A DNA stretch of 64,000 nt from Pseudomonas putida (lineage in GTDB: Bacteria; Pseudomonadota; Gammaproteobacteria; Pseudomonadales; Pseudomonadaceae): contig NZ_CP026115.2 in NCBI RefSeq assembly GCF_009883635.2, positions 5,952,001 through 6,016,000 on the forward strand, read 5' to 3'. This document shows positions 35,230 to 44,534 of this stretch, piece by piece. A model generated the notes under the pieces. It ran no database searches. It saw only the letters and a program-made list of their open reading frames with translations, and was not told the DNA's origin. Made by a program: the position numbers and the translations under genes. The stretch's first letter is position 1. Each line of letters opens with the position of its first letter.

Positions 35230-36114
35230 TCACAGGCTCCCGGCTTTGTCGAGGAACAGGCAGGCGGCCAACAGATCGGCGGCGCCGCCAGGTGAGGCAT
35301 TCAGTTGCAGCAGTTGTGCGTCCAGCAGGCGCAGCTGACGGCGGCCATCGAGGCTGGCGCAGCCACCCGCTTGCAGCACCGCACGAGCGCCTGCCTGCAG
35401 GGTTTGCAGGCCTTGCAGGCCGGCGCGCCAGAGCACGCAGGTGTCACTGAGTGCGGCCATGATCGCCAGCAAGGCATCCAGCCGGGCGTGGCTTTCGCTG
35501 GCACCGTTGGCGCGGCTGCGGCGCAGTTGTGGCAGGCCATGTTCGAGCACGGCCGGGAAACCTTGCTGGGCCTGTTCGCGGGCACCGCTGGCGCCGTAGC
35601 GGTGGCGGACCTGGGTGCCGTGGCTGTCTTGCGCGATAGCGGCTGGGTCGTCGATCAGGGCGATACGGCCGGCACGGGCGGCAACCGCCTGGGGATCGGC
35701 CTTGGCATCGAGCGCTTGCGCGGCCACCAGCAGGCCGAGGGCCCAGATCGCGCCGCGGTGCGTGTTGATGCCGCCCGTGGTGGCGAGCATGGCCTGCTCG
35801 CCTTCACGGCCGATGCGGCCCAGTTCGGCGCGCAGCGGCCGGCCAATCTCGCCATGGGCCTGTGCGGCTTCGGCCATCTGCCGCAGGCAAGGCCACAGGG
35901 CCAGCGCCGAGGCGTGCATCAGGGCCAGGGTCATGTCGGAGTGGGCGCCACTGCTGCGGCGGTCGACCAGGCCGGGTTTGGGGGACAGGTCGGCTTCGTC
36001 GATCAGGGCCTCGGTGGCCAGGTCGGCCAAGCGCTCAGACAAGGAGAGCTCGGTTTGCCGGGCGGGCCTCATCGCGGCTGAAGCCGCTCCTACAGGGATC
36101 GCGTAAGGCGTCAT
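35230..36114 (-). CDS. mdcB: Triphosphoribosyl-dephospho-CoA synthase MdcB
   Basis: The 294-residue enzyme makes the prosthetic-group precursor from dephospho-CoA and ATP. It carries the CitG/MdcB signatures [18 protein letters not shown] and [11 protein letters not shown]. The first ATG at 36114 directly follows the mdcA stop and has AGGAG nine bases upstream. Codons about 6-15 ([10 protein letters not shown]) are supplied by a P. putida REP element; an internal ATG at 36072, at its edge, begins [11 protein letters not shown], which looks like the ancestral N terminus. The first start is better placed. Confidence 0.92.
   Translation of the reverse strand: MTPYAIPVGAASAAMRPARQTELSLSERLADLATEALIDEADLSPKPGLVDRRSSGAHSDMTLALMHASALALWPCLRQMAEAAQAHGEIGRPLRAELGRIGREGEQAMLATTGGINTHRGAIWALGLLVAAQALDAKADPQAVAARAGRIALIDDPAAIAQDSHGTQVRHRYGASGAREQAQQGFPAVLEHGLPQLRRSRANGASESHARLDALLAIMAALSDTCVLWRAGLQGLQTLQAGARAVLQAGGCASLDGRRQLRLLDAQLLQLNASPGGAADLLAACLFLDKAGSL
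36070..36100. repeat. REP element inside the 5' end of mdcB
   Basis: The sequence CATCGCGGCTGAAGCCGCTC followed by CTACAGGGATC is a typical single P. putida REP with its GCGGCT/AGCCGC stem and CTCCTACAGGG foot. It lies inside the predicted mdcB reading frame, in phase, three to fifteen codons after the first ATG. Confidence 0.85.
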
Positions 36115-37776
36115 TTACCAGCTCCTGAACCGTGCGGGCGGGTTGTAGAGGCCGCCAGACCATTCGACCAGGTCGGCGATGCTGCGCGCGGCGAGCAGCT
36201 CGCGGCTGGCGTCGGTGCGGCGGATGCCGAGGTCCTCGGGCAAGGCGATCAGGCCTTGCTGGCGCAGGCGTAGGGTGTCCTTGGGGTCGTGGCGCAGGCC
36301 GATGGCAGTGACCCCGGCCACGGCGGCGATCATCTGCTGGCGCTCCTCCAGGCTGCGCGCCTTGTACAGGTAGGCGATACCTTCTTCGGTGAGCAGGTGG
36401 GTGACGTCGTCGCCGTAGATCATCACCGGCGCCAGGGGCATGCCGGCTTTCTTCGCCACTTCCACGGCGTCGAGGGTTTCGACGAAGGTGGGTTTGCCGC
36501 CTTCCTGATAGGTCTCGACCATCTGCACCACCAGCTTGCGACCACGCTCAAGCATCGTCTCCGGCACGGTCATGTCGAGCCAGGCCGGGGTTGCGTGGCG
36601 CCGGCCGCGGGGGTCATGGCCCATGTTCGGCGCCCCGCCAAAGCCCGCCAGGCGGCCACGGGTGACGGTCGAGGAATGACCATCGCCATCGACCTGCAAG
36701 GTAGCGCCGATGAACAGGTCGACTGCGTACTGCCCGGCCAGCTGGCACATCATACGGTTGGAACGCAGCGAGCCATCGCGGCCGGTGAAAAACACGTCCG
36801 GGCGCTGCGCGATGTAGTCCTCCATGCCCAGCTCGGTACCGAAACAGTGCACGCTCTCGACCCAGCCAGTCTCGATGGCCGGGATCAGGGTCGGGTGCGG
36901 GTTGAGCGTCCAGTTGCGGCAGATCTTGCCTTTGAGGCCCAGCGACTCACCGTAGGTGGGCAGGATCAGCTCGATGGCGGCGGTGTTGAAACCGATGCCG
37001 TGGTTCAGCGACTGCACCTGGTGTTTCTCGTAGATGCCACGGATCGCCATCATCGCCATCAGCACATGCACCGGCTTGATGTGGCGCGGGTCGCGGGTGA
37101 ACAGCGGCTCGATGTAGAAGGGCTGGTCGGCGACCACCACGAAGTCCACCCAGGACGCCGGAATATCCACCCGTGGCAGGTCGTCGACGCGGTCCACCAG
37201 CTGGTTGACCTGGGCAATCACCAAGCCGTCGCTGAAGGCGGCAGGCTCGACCAGCGCCGGGGTGTCTTCGGTGCTGGGGCCGGTATACAGGTTGCCATCG
37301 CGATCGGCCATGAAGCCGGCGACCAGGGTGACATTGGGAATCAGGTCGACCAGCAGCCGCGAGTACAACTCGATGTAGGTGTGGATGGCACCGACTTCCA
37401 GCAGGCCATCTTCCAGCAGCTGGCCGATGCGCAGGCTCTGCGGGCCGGCGAAGGAGAAGTCGAGCTTGCGGGCGATACCGCGTTCGAACAGGTCCAGATG
37501 CTCGGCGCGGCTGACACTGGGCATGATCATGTGCAGGTCGTGCAGGCGCTCAGGGTCGGCCTTGGCCAGCGAGCGCGAAAGAAAGTCGGCCTGCTTCTGG
37601 TTGTTGCCTTCGAGCACCACCCGGTCGCCAGGGGCGATCAGCAGTTCAAGCGCTTCGACGATCCGCTCGGTGGGCAGCACCACACCGTCGGCCAGGTGAC
37701 GGACGCGGTCCAGGCGGCGCTGCTTCTCGGCGCGTCGCCTGGACCATTGCGGCGGTGGATTCTTCGTTATGGTCAT
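36115..37776 (-). CDS. mdcA: Malonate decarboxylase alpha subunit MdcA
   Basis: The 553-residue alpha subunit is the acetyl-S-ACP:malonate ACP transferase, related to citrate lyase alpha and CoA transferases. Typical segments are VVLEGNNQKQADFL, ETYQEGGKPTFVETLDAV and the MIYGDDVTHLLTEEGIAYLYKA region. It is the first gene of mdcABCDEGH-madLM. The start at 37776 is chosen because GGAGTCACCC precedes it. The frame upstream to 37839 is not supported. Confidence 0.95.
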   Translation of the reverse strand: MTITKNPPPQWSRRRAEKQRRLDRVRHLADGVVLPTERIVEALELLIAPGDRVVLEGNNQKQADFLSRSLAKADPERLHDLHMIMPSVSRAEHLDLFERGIARKLDFSFAGPQSLRIGQLLEDGLLEVGAIHTYIELYSRLLVDLIPNVTLVAGFMADRDGNLYTGPSTEDTPALVEPAAFSDGLVIAQVNQLVDRVDDLPRVDIPASWVDFVVVADQPFYIEPLFTRDPRHIKPVHVLMAMMAIRGIYEKHQVQSLNHGIGFNTAAIELILPTYGESLGLKGKICRNWTLNPHPTLIPAIETGWVESVHCFGTELGMEDYIAQRPDVFFTGRDGSLRSNRMMCQLAGQYAVDLFIGATLQVDGDGHSSTVTRGRLAGFGGAPNMGHDPRGRRHATPAWLDMTVPETMLERGRKLVVQMVETYQEGGKPTFVETLDAVEVAKKAGMPLAPVMIYGDDVTHLLTEEGIAYLYKARSLEERQQMIAAVAGVTAIGLRHDPKDTLRLRQQGLIALPEDLGIRRTDASRELLAARSIADLVEWSGGLYNPPARFRSW

Positions 37777-37910
37777 TGGGTGACTCCACGGGTTCGCTGT
37801 CGTGGAAGCACAGTAGGGCGAGCGGGATTGGGGGATCAATCAAGCTGGAGGATTGATCGTTACGGTCAGGGTAATGAATTAGCCTTAGGGCTGTTTGCTT
37901 TGAGCCGTTC
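37777..37910 (-). promoter_or_regulatory. Promoter region of the mdc operon
   Basis: This 134-base stretch must hold the mdcA promoter. It contains an inverted repeat GATCAATC / GATTGATC (37831-37857), a LysR-type binding shape that fits MdcR, although the regulator site is inferred and not recognised from a known consensus. Confidence 0.45.
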
Positions 37911-37962
37911 AGCGCCTGGGAGATCGAGCGCCGCCCGCGCGGCGCTCGATCTCCCAGGCGCT
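37911..37962. repeat. 52-base perfect palindromic repeat between mdcA and baeR
   Basis: Two perfect 22-base arms (AGCGCCTGGGAGATCGAGCGCC and its complement) surround the eight-base centre GCCCGCGC. The core GCGCCGCCCGCGCGGCGC and the outer flanks (TGCAAACCTTACGGCGAAC) match the repeat pair near 27.2-27.5 kb, so all belong to one extragenic family. It lies between the mdcA promoter region and the 3' end of baeR and could act as a terminator for baeSR. Confidence 0.9.
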
Positions 37963-37990
37963 GCAAACCTTACGGCGAACCTCCAGGCCC

Positions 37991-38653
37991 TCACTCGAAC
38001 TCCAGGCTATAACCCACCCCATAAACCGACCGCAACGGATCCTGCTTCGGGGTGACTGCAGTGAGCTTGCGCCGCAGGTTCTTCACGTGGCTGTCGACGG
38101 TGCGGTCGGCCACTACCCGGTGGTCCTGATAGATGTGGTTCATCAGCTGGTCGCGGGACAGCACCTGGCCGGGCCGTGCCGCCAACGCCGCCAGCATGCG
38201 GAACTCTACCGGCGTCAGGTCCAGCGCCACGCCCTGGTAACGCGCCTGGAACGCACGAGCGTCGAGTTCCAGCCCCAGGCTCGGCGCCTGCTGGCCGCTG
38301 CGGCGCAGCACCGCCTTGACCCGCGCGACCAGCTCGCGCGGGGAGAATGGCTTGCAGATGTAGTCGTCGGCGCCCAGTTCCAGGCCCAGCAGGCGGTCAA
38401 TCTCATCGACCCTGGCGGTCATCATGATCAGCGGCATCTGGCTGAAGCCGCGCAGCTCGCGACAGATGTCCAGGCCATCGCGACCGGGCAGCATCAGGTC
38501 GAGCAGGACCAGGTCGTACTGGCCCTGGCGGATCGCCGGAATGACGGCCAGGCCTTCGGCCAGGTGCTCGACGCTGTAGCCACCGGCACGCAGGTATTCG
38601 GCCACCAGGGCGGCGAGCTTGGGTTCATCTTCCACCAGCAGGATCTGGCTCAT
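37991..38653 (-). CDS. baeR: BaeR-like OmpR-family response regulator
   Basis: The 220-residue regulator has a receiver domain with the phospho-acceptor Asp52 in LVLLDLMLPG and the conserved Lys in DDYICKPFSPRE, and a C-terminal winged helix (about 130-220). The IDRLLGLELGADDYICKPFSPRE stretch matches E. coli BaeR very closely. BaeR-type regulators control RND efflux and envelope-stress genes; the divergent efflux operon is the expected target. Its start overlaps the end of the kinase gene by four bases. Confidence 0.88.
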   Translation of the reverse strand: MSQILLVEDEPKLAALVAEYLRAGGYSVEHLAEGLAVIPAIRQGQYDLVLLDLMLPGRDGLDICRELRGFSQMPLIMMTARVDEIDRLLGLELGADDYICKPFSPRELVARVKAVLRRSGQQAPSLGLELDARAFQARYQGVALDLTPVEFRMLAALAARPGQVLSRDQLMNHIYQDHRVVADRTVDSHVKNLRRKLTAVTPKQDPLRSVYGVGYSLEFE

Positions 38654-40044
38654 GCCTGGTCTCCGGCAACCGGGAGGGTGAGGGACAACAGCAAGCCGCC
38701 CAGGGTCGAGGCCTTGGCGGTCAGCTTGCCACCGTGCACTTCAGCAATGCCGCGGCAGATTGCCAGGCCCAAGCCGGTGCCGCCACTGGCACGGTTGCGC
38801 GAGCGCTCGGCGCGGTAGAAGCGCTCGAACAGGCGCGCCAGTGAAGCACTGTCTACGCCCGGGGCGGTGTCTTCGCATTGCACCAGCACCTGGTCGCCGT
38901 CCTGGAATGCCCGCAGTACCGTGTGGCCACCTGCATCGGTGTAGCGGCGGCTGTTTTCCAGCAGATTGTGCAACAACTGGCCCAGGCGCGACTCATCGCC
39001 CAGCACCCACAGCGGCTGGTCGGGCAACTCCAGGCGCAAAGCCAGGCCGCGCTCGGCGAAACCGGCTTGGAAAGCTTCGGCCACCACCGGCAACAGCACG
39101 CACAGGTCGATGCGTTCGCGGCGATAGGTAGGGCCGCCGACCTCGGCCAAGGACAGCTCGAACAGGTCGTCGACCAGTTTGCTCAGCGCCCCCACCTCGC
39201 CTTGCAACGAGCGCAGGGCATTGCCATCGAGCGGGCGAATACCGTCTTCCATGGCTTCCAGCTCGGCACGCATCACCGCCAGCGGCGTGCGCAACTCGTG
39301 GGAAATGTCCGCCATGAAATCGCGGCGCAGGCGCTCGTTGCTGGCCAGGGTGGCAGCCATGCGGTTGAAGTCACCGGCCAGTTGCCCGGCTTCGTCAGCC
39401 GAGCGTACCGGCAGCTGGATCGCGTAATCCCCCGCCGCCAGGCGATGGGTGGCGCTGGCCACTTCGCGGATCGGCCGCAGCAGGGCGCGGCTCAACCACC
39501 AGGCGATCACTGCCGTGGCCAGCAGGCAGGCCAGGCCGATCAACAAGCTGGAGCGCAGCTGATTGAGCTGGAAACGCCGGTCACCGACGCTGGTGACCGA
39601 CTGCAACGGCGCCAGGGCCATCCAGCCGACCACCTGGCCCTGGTGATGGATCGGCCGCAGCAGCATGTCGCTGCTGGCCGCCTGGTAACCGATGATTGGC
39701 TGGTGCTGGGCATCAAGCAGGGCGAAACGCACGAACGCGCCGGTCAGGTCGGAGACGGTCAGCAGGCTGGGGTCGAAGGTCTTGTCTGGCCGGGCATCAT
39801 CGGGGCGCAGCAACTCGAACCACTGGTCCTTGTCGCGGCGGATGAAGTCCCAGCTGCCGTTACGGGCATAGGCCTGCTCGACCCGAGGCACGATGCGCTC
39901 CATGCGCTCCTCGGCCTGCTGGTTGAGGTAGCCGAGAAAACCGTACTTCAGGCTCAAGTAGGCGGCGAACACCATGCCCAGCACGGCGAATGCGCACACC
40001 GCGAGCATGGCGATGAAAAACTTGCGGGAAAGGCTGACTTTCAT
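38650..40044 (-). CDS. baeS: BaeS-like sensor histidine kinase
   Basis: The 464-residue kinase has a membrane helix near 10-30, a periplasmic sensor (about 35-165), a second helix (about 167-187), a HAMP domain, the H-box DISHELRTPLA with His249, and a C-terminal ATPase domain with NLLENSRRYTDAGG and SGGTGLGLAI. It pairs with the overlapping response regulator. It should sense envelope damage or toxic compounds. The start at 40044 is preferred; upstream codons overlap the efflux promoter region. Confidence 0.87.
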   Translation of the reverse strand: MKVSLSRKFFIAMLAVCAFAVLGMVFAAYLSLKYGFLGYLNQQAEERMERIVPRVEQAYARNGSWDFIRRDKDQWFELLRPDDARPDKTFDPSLLTVSDLTGAFVRFALLDAQHQPIIGYQAASSDMLLRPIHHQGQVVGWMALAPLQSVTSVGDRRFQLNQLRSSLLIGLACLLATAVIAWWLSRALLRPIREVASATHRLAAGDYAIQLPVRSADEAGQLAGDFNRMAATLASNERLRRDFMADISHELRTPLAVMRAELEAMEDGIRPLDGNALRSLQGEVGALSKLVDDLFELSLAEVGGPTYRRERIDLCVLLPVVAEAFQAGFAERGLALRLELPDQPLWVLGDESRLGQLLHNLLENSRRYTDAGGHTVLRAFQDGDQVLVQCEDTAPGVDSASLARLFERFYRAERSRNRASGGTGLGLAICRGIAEVHGGKLTAKASTLGGLLLSLTLPVAGDQA

Positions 40045-40195
40045 GGCACCGCCGGCGCATTGGAGTTGCCGATATTGAAGCGCGCAGGCCCTGCTGCTGC
40101 AAGGCGCGCCGGGCAATCTCCACGCTTTCTGCACATTGCCTGCACAATTGCCGCGCACGCTTGGGCCATCGAAATCTTCTGGCTCGGAGCCTGCG

Positions 40196-41392
40196 ATGCC
40201 TACGTTATTCCACTCCCTGATGCTTGCCCGTTCGCCCCTGGCCCGCGCCTGGTTGCTCAGTGCCGGGCTGCTGGTCATTGGTGGTTGCCGCGAAGCCGAG
40301 ACCGCCGCGCCTGTAGCCCCATTGCAAGAGGTCGCCGTCTATGAAGTGACCAGCGCCGCCCAGGCCTTGACCACCACCCTGCCCGGCCGTGCCAGCGCCC
40401 ACCTGATTGCCGAGATCCGCCCGCAAGTCGGCGGCATCATCCAGCAACGCCTGTTCAACGAAGGTGACACGGTCAAGGCCGGCCAGGCGCTTTACCAGAT
40501 CGACCCGCAGCCCTACCAGGCAGCGCTGGCCCAGGCCAAGGCCACCGTCAGTTCCGCCAACGCAACACTCAAGGCGGCGCAACTCAAGGCCAGCCGCGAT
40601 GCGCAACTGGTGAAGATCGACGCCATCAGCGCCGAGGACAACGAAAGCGCCCAGGCCGCCCTGCTCGAGGCCCGCGCCAGCCTGCTGTCGGCCCAGGCCG
40701 CGCAGCGCACGGCGCAGATCAATCTCGACTACACCCGCATCAATGCGCCAATTGATGGCCGCACTGCCACCTCGTCGGTCACCCCTGGCGCGCTGGTCAC
40801 CGCCGAGCAGACCACCGCCCTGACCACCGTGCAGCAGCTGGACCCGATCTACGTCGACTTCACCCAGCCCAGCAGCACGCTGCTGCGCCTCAAACGCGAG
40901 CTGGCCGACGGCAAGCTCGCCGCCAGTGAACAGAAAGACGCTACACGCATCACTCTGGAACTCGAAGACGGCAGCACCTATGCCCATGCCGGCACCCTCA
41001 CCTTCAATGGCGTGAGCGTGGATGAAAGCACCGGCAGTGTCACCTTCCGCGCGGTGGTGCCGAACCCCGACGGCCTACTGATGCCTGGCATGTACCTCAA
41101 GGCCACCGTACAGGAAGGCGTGCAGCGCGACGCCATCCTGGTGCCGCAGCAAGCCGTCAGCCGCGACGAACGCGGCGGCGCCACTGCCCTGGTGGTGGTC
41201 GATGGCAAGGTGCAGCAGCGTGAGCTGACCCTGGCCCGTGCGGTGGACAACCGCTGGTGGGTCAGCCAGGGCCTGGCGGCCGGTGACCAGGTGATCGTCC
41301 AGGGCCTGCAGAAGGTCCGCGTCGGCCAGCAGGTGCAGATCCAGGCCCAGGGCCAGGACAAGGCCCTCACCGCCATCAACGACAGTCACTGA
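40196..41392 (+). CDS. RND efflux membrane fusion lipoprotein
   Basis: The 398-residue periplasmic adaptor starts with a lipoprotein signal (lipobox VIGGC) and has the MFP layout: barrel-sandwich halves around a coiled coil (with LPGRASAHLIAEIRPQVGG and LDYTRINAPIDGR), then beta-barrel and membrane-proximal parts. It links the RND pump to the outer membrane channel. It is divergent from baeSR, and the start at 40196 follows CGGAG. The operon resembles AcrA/MexC-type systems, but I do not claim an ortholog name. Confidence 0.93.
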   Translation: MPTLFHSLMLARSPLARAWLLSAGLLVIGGCREAETAAPVAPLQEVAVYEVTSAAQALTTTLPGRASAHLIAEIRPQVGGIIQQRLFNEGDTVKAGQALYQIDPQPYQAALAQAKATVSSANATLKAAQLKASRDAQLVKIDAISAEDNESAQAALLEARASLLSAQAAQRTAQINLDYTRINAPIDGRTATSSVTPGALVTAEQTTALTTVQQLDPIYVDFTQPSSTLLRLKRELADGKLAASEQKDATRITLELEDGSTYAHAGTLTFNGVSVDESTGSVTFRAVVPNPDGLLMPGMYLKATVQEGVQRDAILVPQQAVSRDERGGATALVVVDGKVQQRELTLARAVDNRWWVSQGLAAGDQVIVQGLQKVRVGQQVQIQAQGQDKALTAINDSH

Positions 41393-41402
41393 GGCGTATT
41401 AC

Positions 41403-44400
41403 ATGGCACGTTTCTTCATCGACCGGCCAATCTTCGCCTGGGTCATCGCCATCCTGGTGATGCTCGGCGGTGGCCTGGCCATCTTCACGCTGCCGCTGGC
41501 GCAGTACCCCAACATCGCCCCGCCGCAGATCAGCCTCAGCGCCACCTACACCGGTGCATCGGCCAAGACCATGGAAGACTCGGTGACCCAGGTCATCGAG
41601 CAGCAGATGACCGGCCTCGACGGCCTGACTTACATGTCGTCGAGCAGCAGCTCGTCGGGCAGCGCCAAGATCACTCTGACCTTCGAAGCCGGCACCGACA
41701 TCAATACCGCACAGATGCTGGTGCAGACCAAGCTGGAACAGGCCAAGGCACGGCTGCCCGACACGGTGCAGCAGCAAGGCATCGAGATCCACAACTCGGC
41801 CAGCGACTTCCTGATCATCGTCTCCCTGGTGTCGGATAACCCCGACATCGGCGCCACCGACATCAGCGACTTTATCTCCAGCACCCTGTACGACCAGATC
41901 AGCCGGGTCAGCGGCGTCGGCGAGGTGACCACCCTGGGGTCGAGCTACGCCATGCGCATCTGGCTCGACCCGGACAAGCTCAAGCAGTATGCGCTGATGC
42001 CATCGGACGTGAGCAGCGCGCTGGAGGCACAGAACGTCGACACCTCCGCCGGCCAGCTCGGCGCCCTGCCCGCCCGCGCCGGGCAGCAGCTCAACGCCAC
42101 CATCAACGCCCGCAGCAAGCTGCAGACCGCCACCCAGTTCCGTGACGTGGTACTCAAGCACAGCAGCGCCGGTGCGGTGGTGACCCTGGCCGACGTGGCC
42201 CGGGTCGAACTGGGCAGCGAAAGCTACGACGTGGTCGCCGAACACAACGGCCGGCCGTCTGGTGGCCTGGCGGTGAGCCTGGCCACCGGCGCCAACGCCC
42301 TGGACGTTGCCGAAGCGGTGCAGGCCAAGCTGGCCGAGCTGCAGCAGTTCTTTCCCAGCAAGCTGCAGTTGCGCAGCGAGGTGGCCTACAACACCGCGCC
42401 GTTCGTGAGGATATCCATCGAGGAGGTGGTCAAGACGCTGTTCGAAGCCATCGCCCTGGTGGTGCTGATCATGTACCTGTTCATGCAGAACCTGCGCGCC
42501 ACGCTGATCCCGGCCATCGCCGTACCGGTCGTACTGCTCGGTACGTTCGGGGTGCTGGCACTGCTTGGCTACTCGATCAACACCCTGACCATGTTCGGCA
42601 TGGTGCTGGCCATTGGCTTGCTGGTCGACGACGCCATCGTCGTGGTGGAAAACGTCGAGCGCATCATGGCAGAAAGAGGCCTGGCGCCCCGCGAAGCGAC
42701 GCGCCAGTCGATGGGCGAGATCAGCGGTGCGCTGGTCGGCATCGCCGTGGTGCTGTCGGCGGTGTTCATCCCCATGGCCTTCTTCGGCGGTTCCACCGGG
42801 GTGATCTACCGGCAGTTCTCGGTGACCCTGGTCGCGGCCATGGCCCTGTCGGTGCTGGTGGCCATGAGCCTGACGCCAGCGCTGTGCGCCACCCTGCTCA
42901 AGCCGCTGGCCGACCACGGCGTCACGCGGCGCGGCTTCTTCGGCTGGTTCAACGGCAATTTCGAGCGCATGTCCGAGCGCTACCAGCGTGCCGTCGGCAA
43001 GGTGCTGGCGCGGCCACTGCGCAGCCTGCTGGTGTATGCGCTGGTGCTCGGCGGCGTGGCGCTGATGTTCCAGAAGCTGCCGACAGCGTTCCTGCCCGAG
43101 GAGGACCAGGGCATGCTGATGATGCAGATGACCCTGCCAGTCGGCGGCACCGACCAGCGCCTGCAGGCCGTGAGCCGCCAGGTGCAGGACTACATGCTCG
43201 CGCAGCCGGAAGTCGATTCGATCCTGACCGTGCGTGGCCTGGGCAATGGCGGCAACGCGCAGAACTCAGGGCGCGGCTTCATCAAGCTCAAGGACTGGCG
43301 CGAGCGCCAGGGCGACGAACACAGCGCGGCCGCCGTGGCACGCCGGGCCAACATGGCGCTGTCGTCGATCCTCGACGCCAACGTCTTCGTCATCGCCCCG
43401 CCGGCCATCCAGGGCCTGGGCCAGAGCTCCGGTTTCGACGTGCAGCTGCAGGACCTGGGTGGCCTCGGCCATGCCGAACTGCTCAAGGCGCGCAACCAGT
43501 TCATCGCCCTGGCCGCCAAGGACCCGCGCCTGGCCAACGTGCGCGCCCAGGGCCTGGAAGACACGCCGCAGCTGAACATCGCCATCGATGACCGCAAGGC
43601 CGGCGCCATGGGCGTTGCCGCCAGCGACATCAACGCCACCCTGAGCACGGTGATGGGCGGCAGCTACGTCAACGACTTCATCGACGCCGGGCGGGTGAAG
43701 AAGGTCTACCTGCAGGGCGAGGCCGACAAACGCATGCAGGCCGAGGACATCGGCGCCTGGTACGTGCGCAACGACAGCGACGCCATGGTGCCGCTGTCGG
43801 TCTTCACCAGCACCTCGTGGAGCACCGCCTCGCCGCTGCTGGAGCGCTTCAACGGGTTCGGCTCGTACGAGCTGGTGGGCGAGCCGGCAGCAGGTGTCAG
43901 CTCCGGCGATGCCATGGCTGCGCTCGAGCAGATCATGGCGCAATTGCCCAATGGTATCGGCTACGCCTGGGCCGGGCAGTCGTATCAGGAGCGCCTGGCC
44001 GGCAACCAGGCACCGCTGCTGTACGCCATTTCGATCCTGTTCGTATTCCTCTGCCTGGCTGCCCTGTACGAAAGCTGGTCAGTGCCGTTTGCCGTGATGC
44101 TGGTGGTGCCGGTGGGCATCCTTGGCGCACTGCTGCTGACCGGCATGCGCGGGCTGGCCAACGACGTGTACTTCCAGGTCGGCCTGCTGACCACCGTGGG
44201 GCTGGCGGCGAAGAACGCGATCCTGATCGTCGAGTTCGCCAAGGAAGGTTACGCGCGCGGCCAGGACTTGCTCGACGCCACCCTGGAGGCCGTGCGCATC
44301 CGCCTGCGCCCAGTGCTGATGACTTCGCTGGCGTTCATCCTCGGGGTGTTGCCGCTGGCGCTGAGCAGTGGAGCCGGCGCTGGCGGGCGACAGGCGATCG

Positions 44401-44534
44401 GTACCGGCGTGCTGGGTGGCATGCTGGCCGCCACCGTGCTCGGCCTGTTCTTCATTCCTTTGTTCTATGTGCTGGTGCAACGCCTGGCCGATCGCCGCGC
44501 CGGCACCACCGCAACCGTTGCAGGAGAAGCCTGA
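41403..44534 (+). CDS. RND multidrug efflux permease (HAE1 family)
   Basis: The 1043-residue inner-membrane pump begins MARFFIDRPIFAWVIAI and follows AcrB/MexB/MexD throughout, with 12 membrane helices, two large periplasmic loops and the proton-relay pair Asp409-Asp410 in GLLVDDAIVVVENVER. The late GLAAKNAILIVEFAK segment carries the partner Lys. It exports a range of toxic compounds using the proton gradient. Length equals that of MexD. It is 10 bases downstream of the fusion protein and overlaps the channel gene by one base. Confidence 0.97.
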   Translation: MARFFIDRPIFAWVIAILVMLGGGLAIFTLPLAQYPNIAPPQISLSATYTGASAKTMEDSVTQVIEQQMTGLDGLTYMSSSSSSSGSAKITLTFEAGTDINTAQMLVQTKLEQAKARLPDTVQQQGIEIHNSASDFLIIVSLVSDNPDIGATDISDFISSTLYDQISRVSGVGEVTTLGSSYAMRIWLDPDKLKQYALMPSDVSSALEAQNVDTSAGQLGALPARAGQQLNATINARSKLQTATQFRDVVLKHSSAGAVVTLADVARVELGSESYDVVAEHNGRPSGGLAVSLATGANALDVAEAVQAKLAELQQFFPSKLQLRSEVAYNTAPFVRISIEEVVKTLFEAIALVVLIMYLFMQNLRATLIPAIAVPVVLLGTFGVLALLGYSINTLTMFGMVLAIGLLVDDAIVVVENVERIMAERGLAPREATRQSMGEISGALVGIAVVLSAVFIPMAFFGGSTGVIYRQFSVTLVAAMALSVLVAMSLTPALCATLLKPLADHGVTRRGFFGWFNGNFERMSERYQRAVGKVLARPLRSLLVYALVLGGVALMFQKLPTAFLPEEDQGMLMMQMTLPVGGTDQRLQAVSRQVQDYMLAQPEVDSILTVRGLGNGGNAQNSGRGFIKLKDWRERQGDEHSAAAVARRANMALSSILDANVFVIAPPAIQGLGQSSGFDVQLQDLGGLGHAELLKARNQFIALAAKDPRLANVRAQGLEDTPQLNIAIDDRKAGAMGVAASDINATLSTVMGGSYVNDFIDAGRVKKVYLQGEADKRMQAEDIGAWYVRNDSDAMVPLSVFTSTSWSTASPLLERFNGFGSYELVGEPAAGVSSGDAMAALEQIMAQLPNGIGYAWAGQSYQERLAGNQAPLLYAISILFVFLCLAALYESWSVPFAVMLVVPVGILGALLLTGMRGLANDVYFQVGLLTTVGLAAKNAILIVEFAKEGYARGQDLLDATLEAVRIRLRPVLMTSLAFILGVLPLALSSGAGAGGRQAIGTGVLGGMLAATVLGLFFIPLFYVLVQRLADRRAGTTATVAGEA

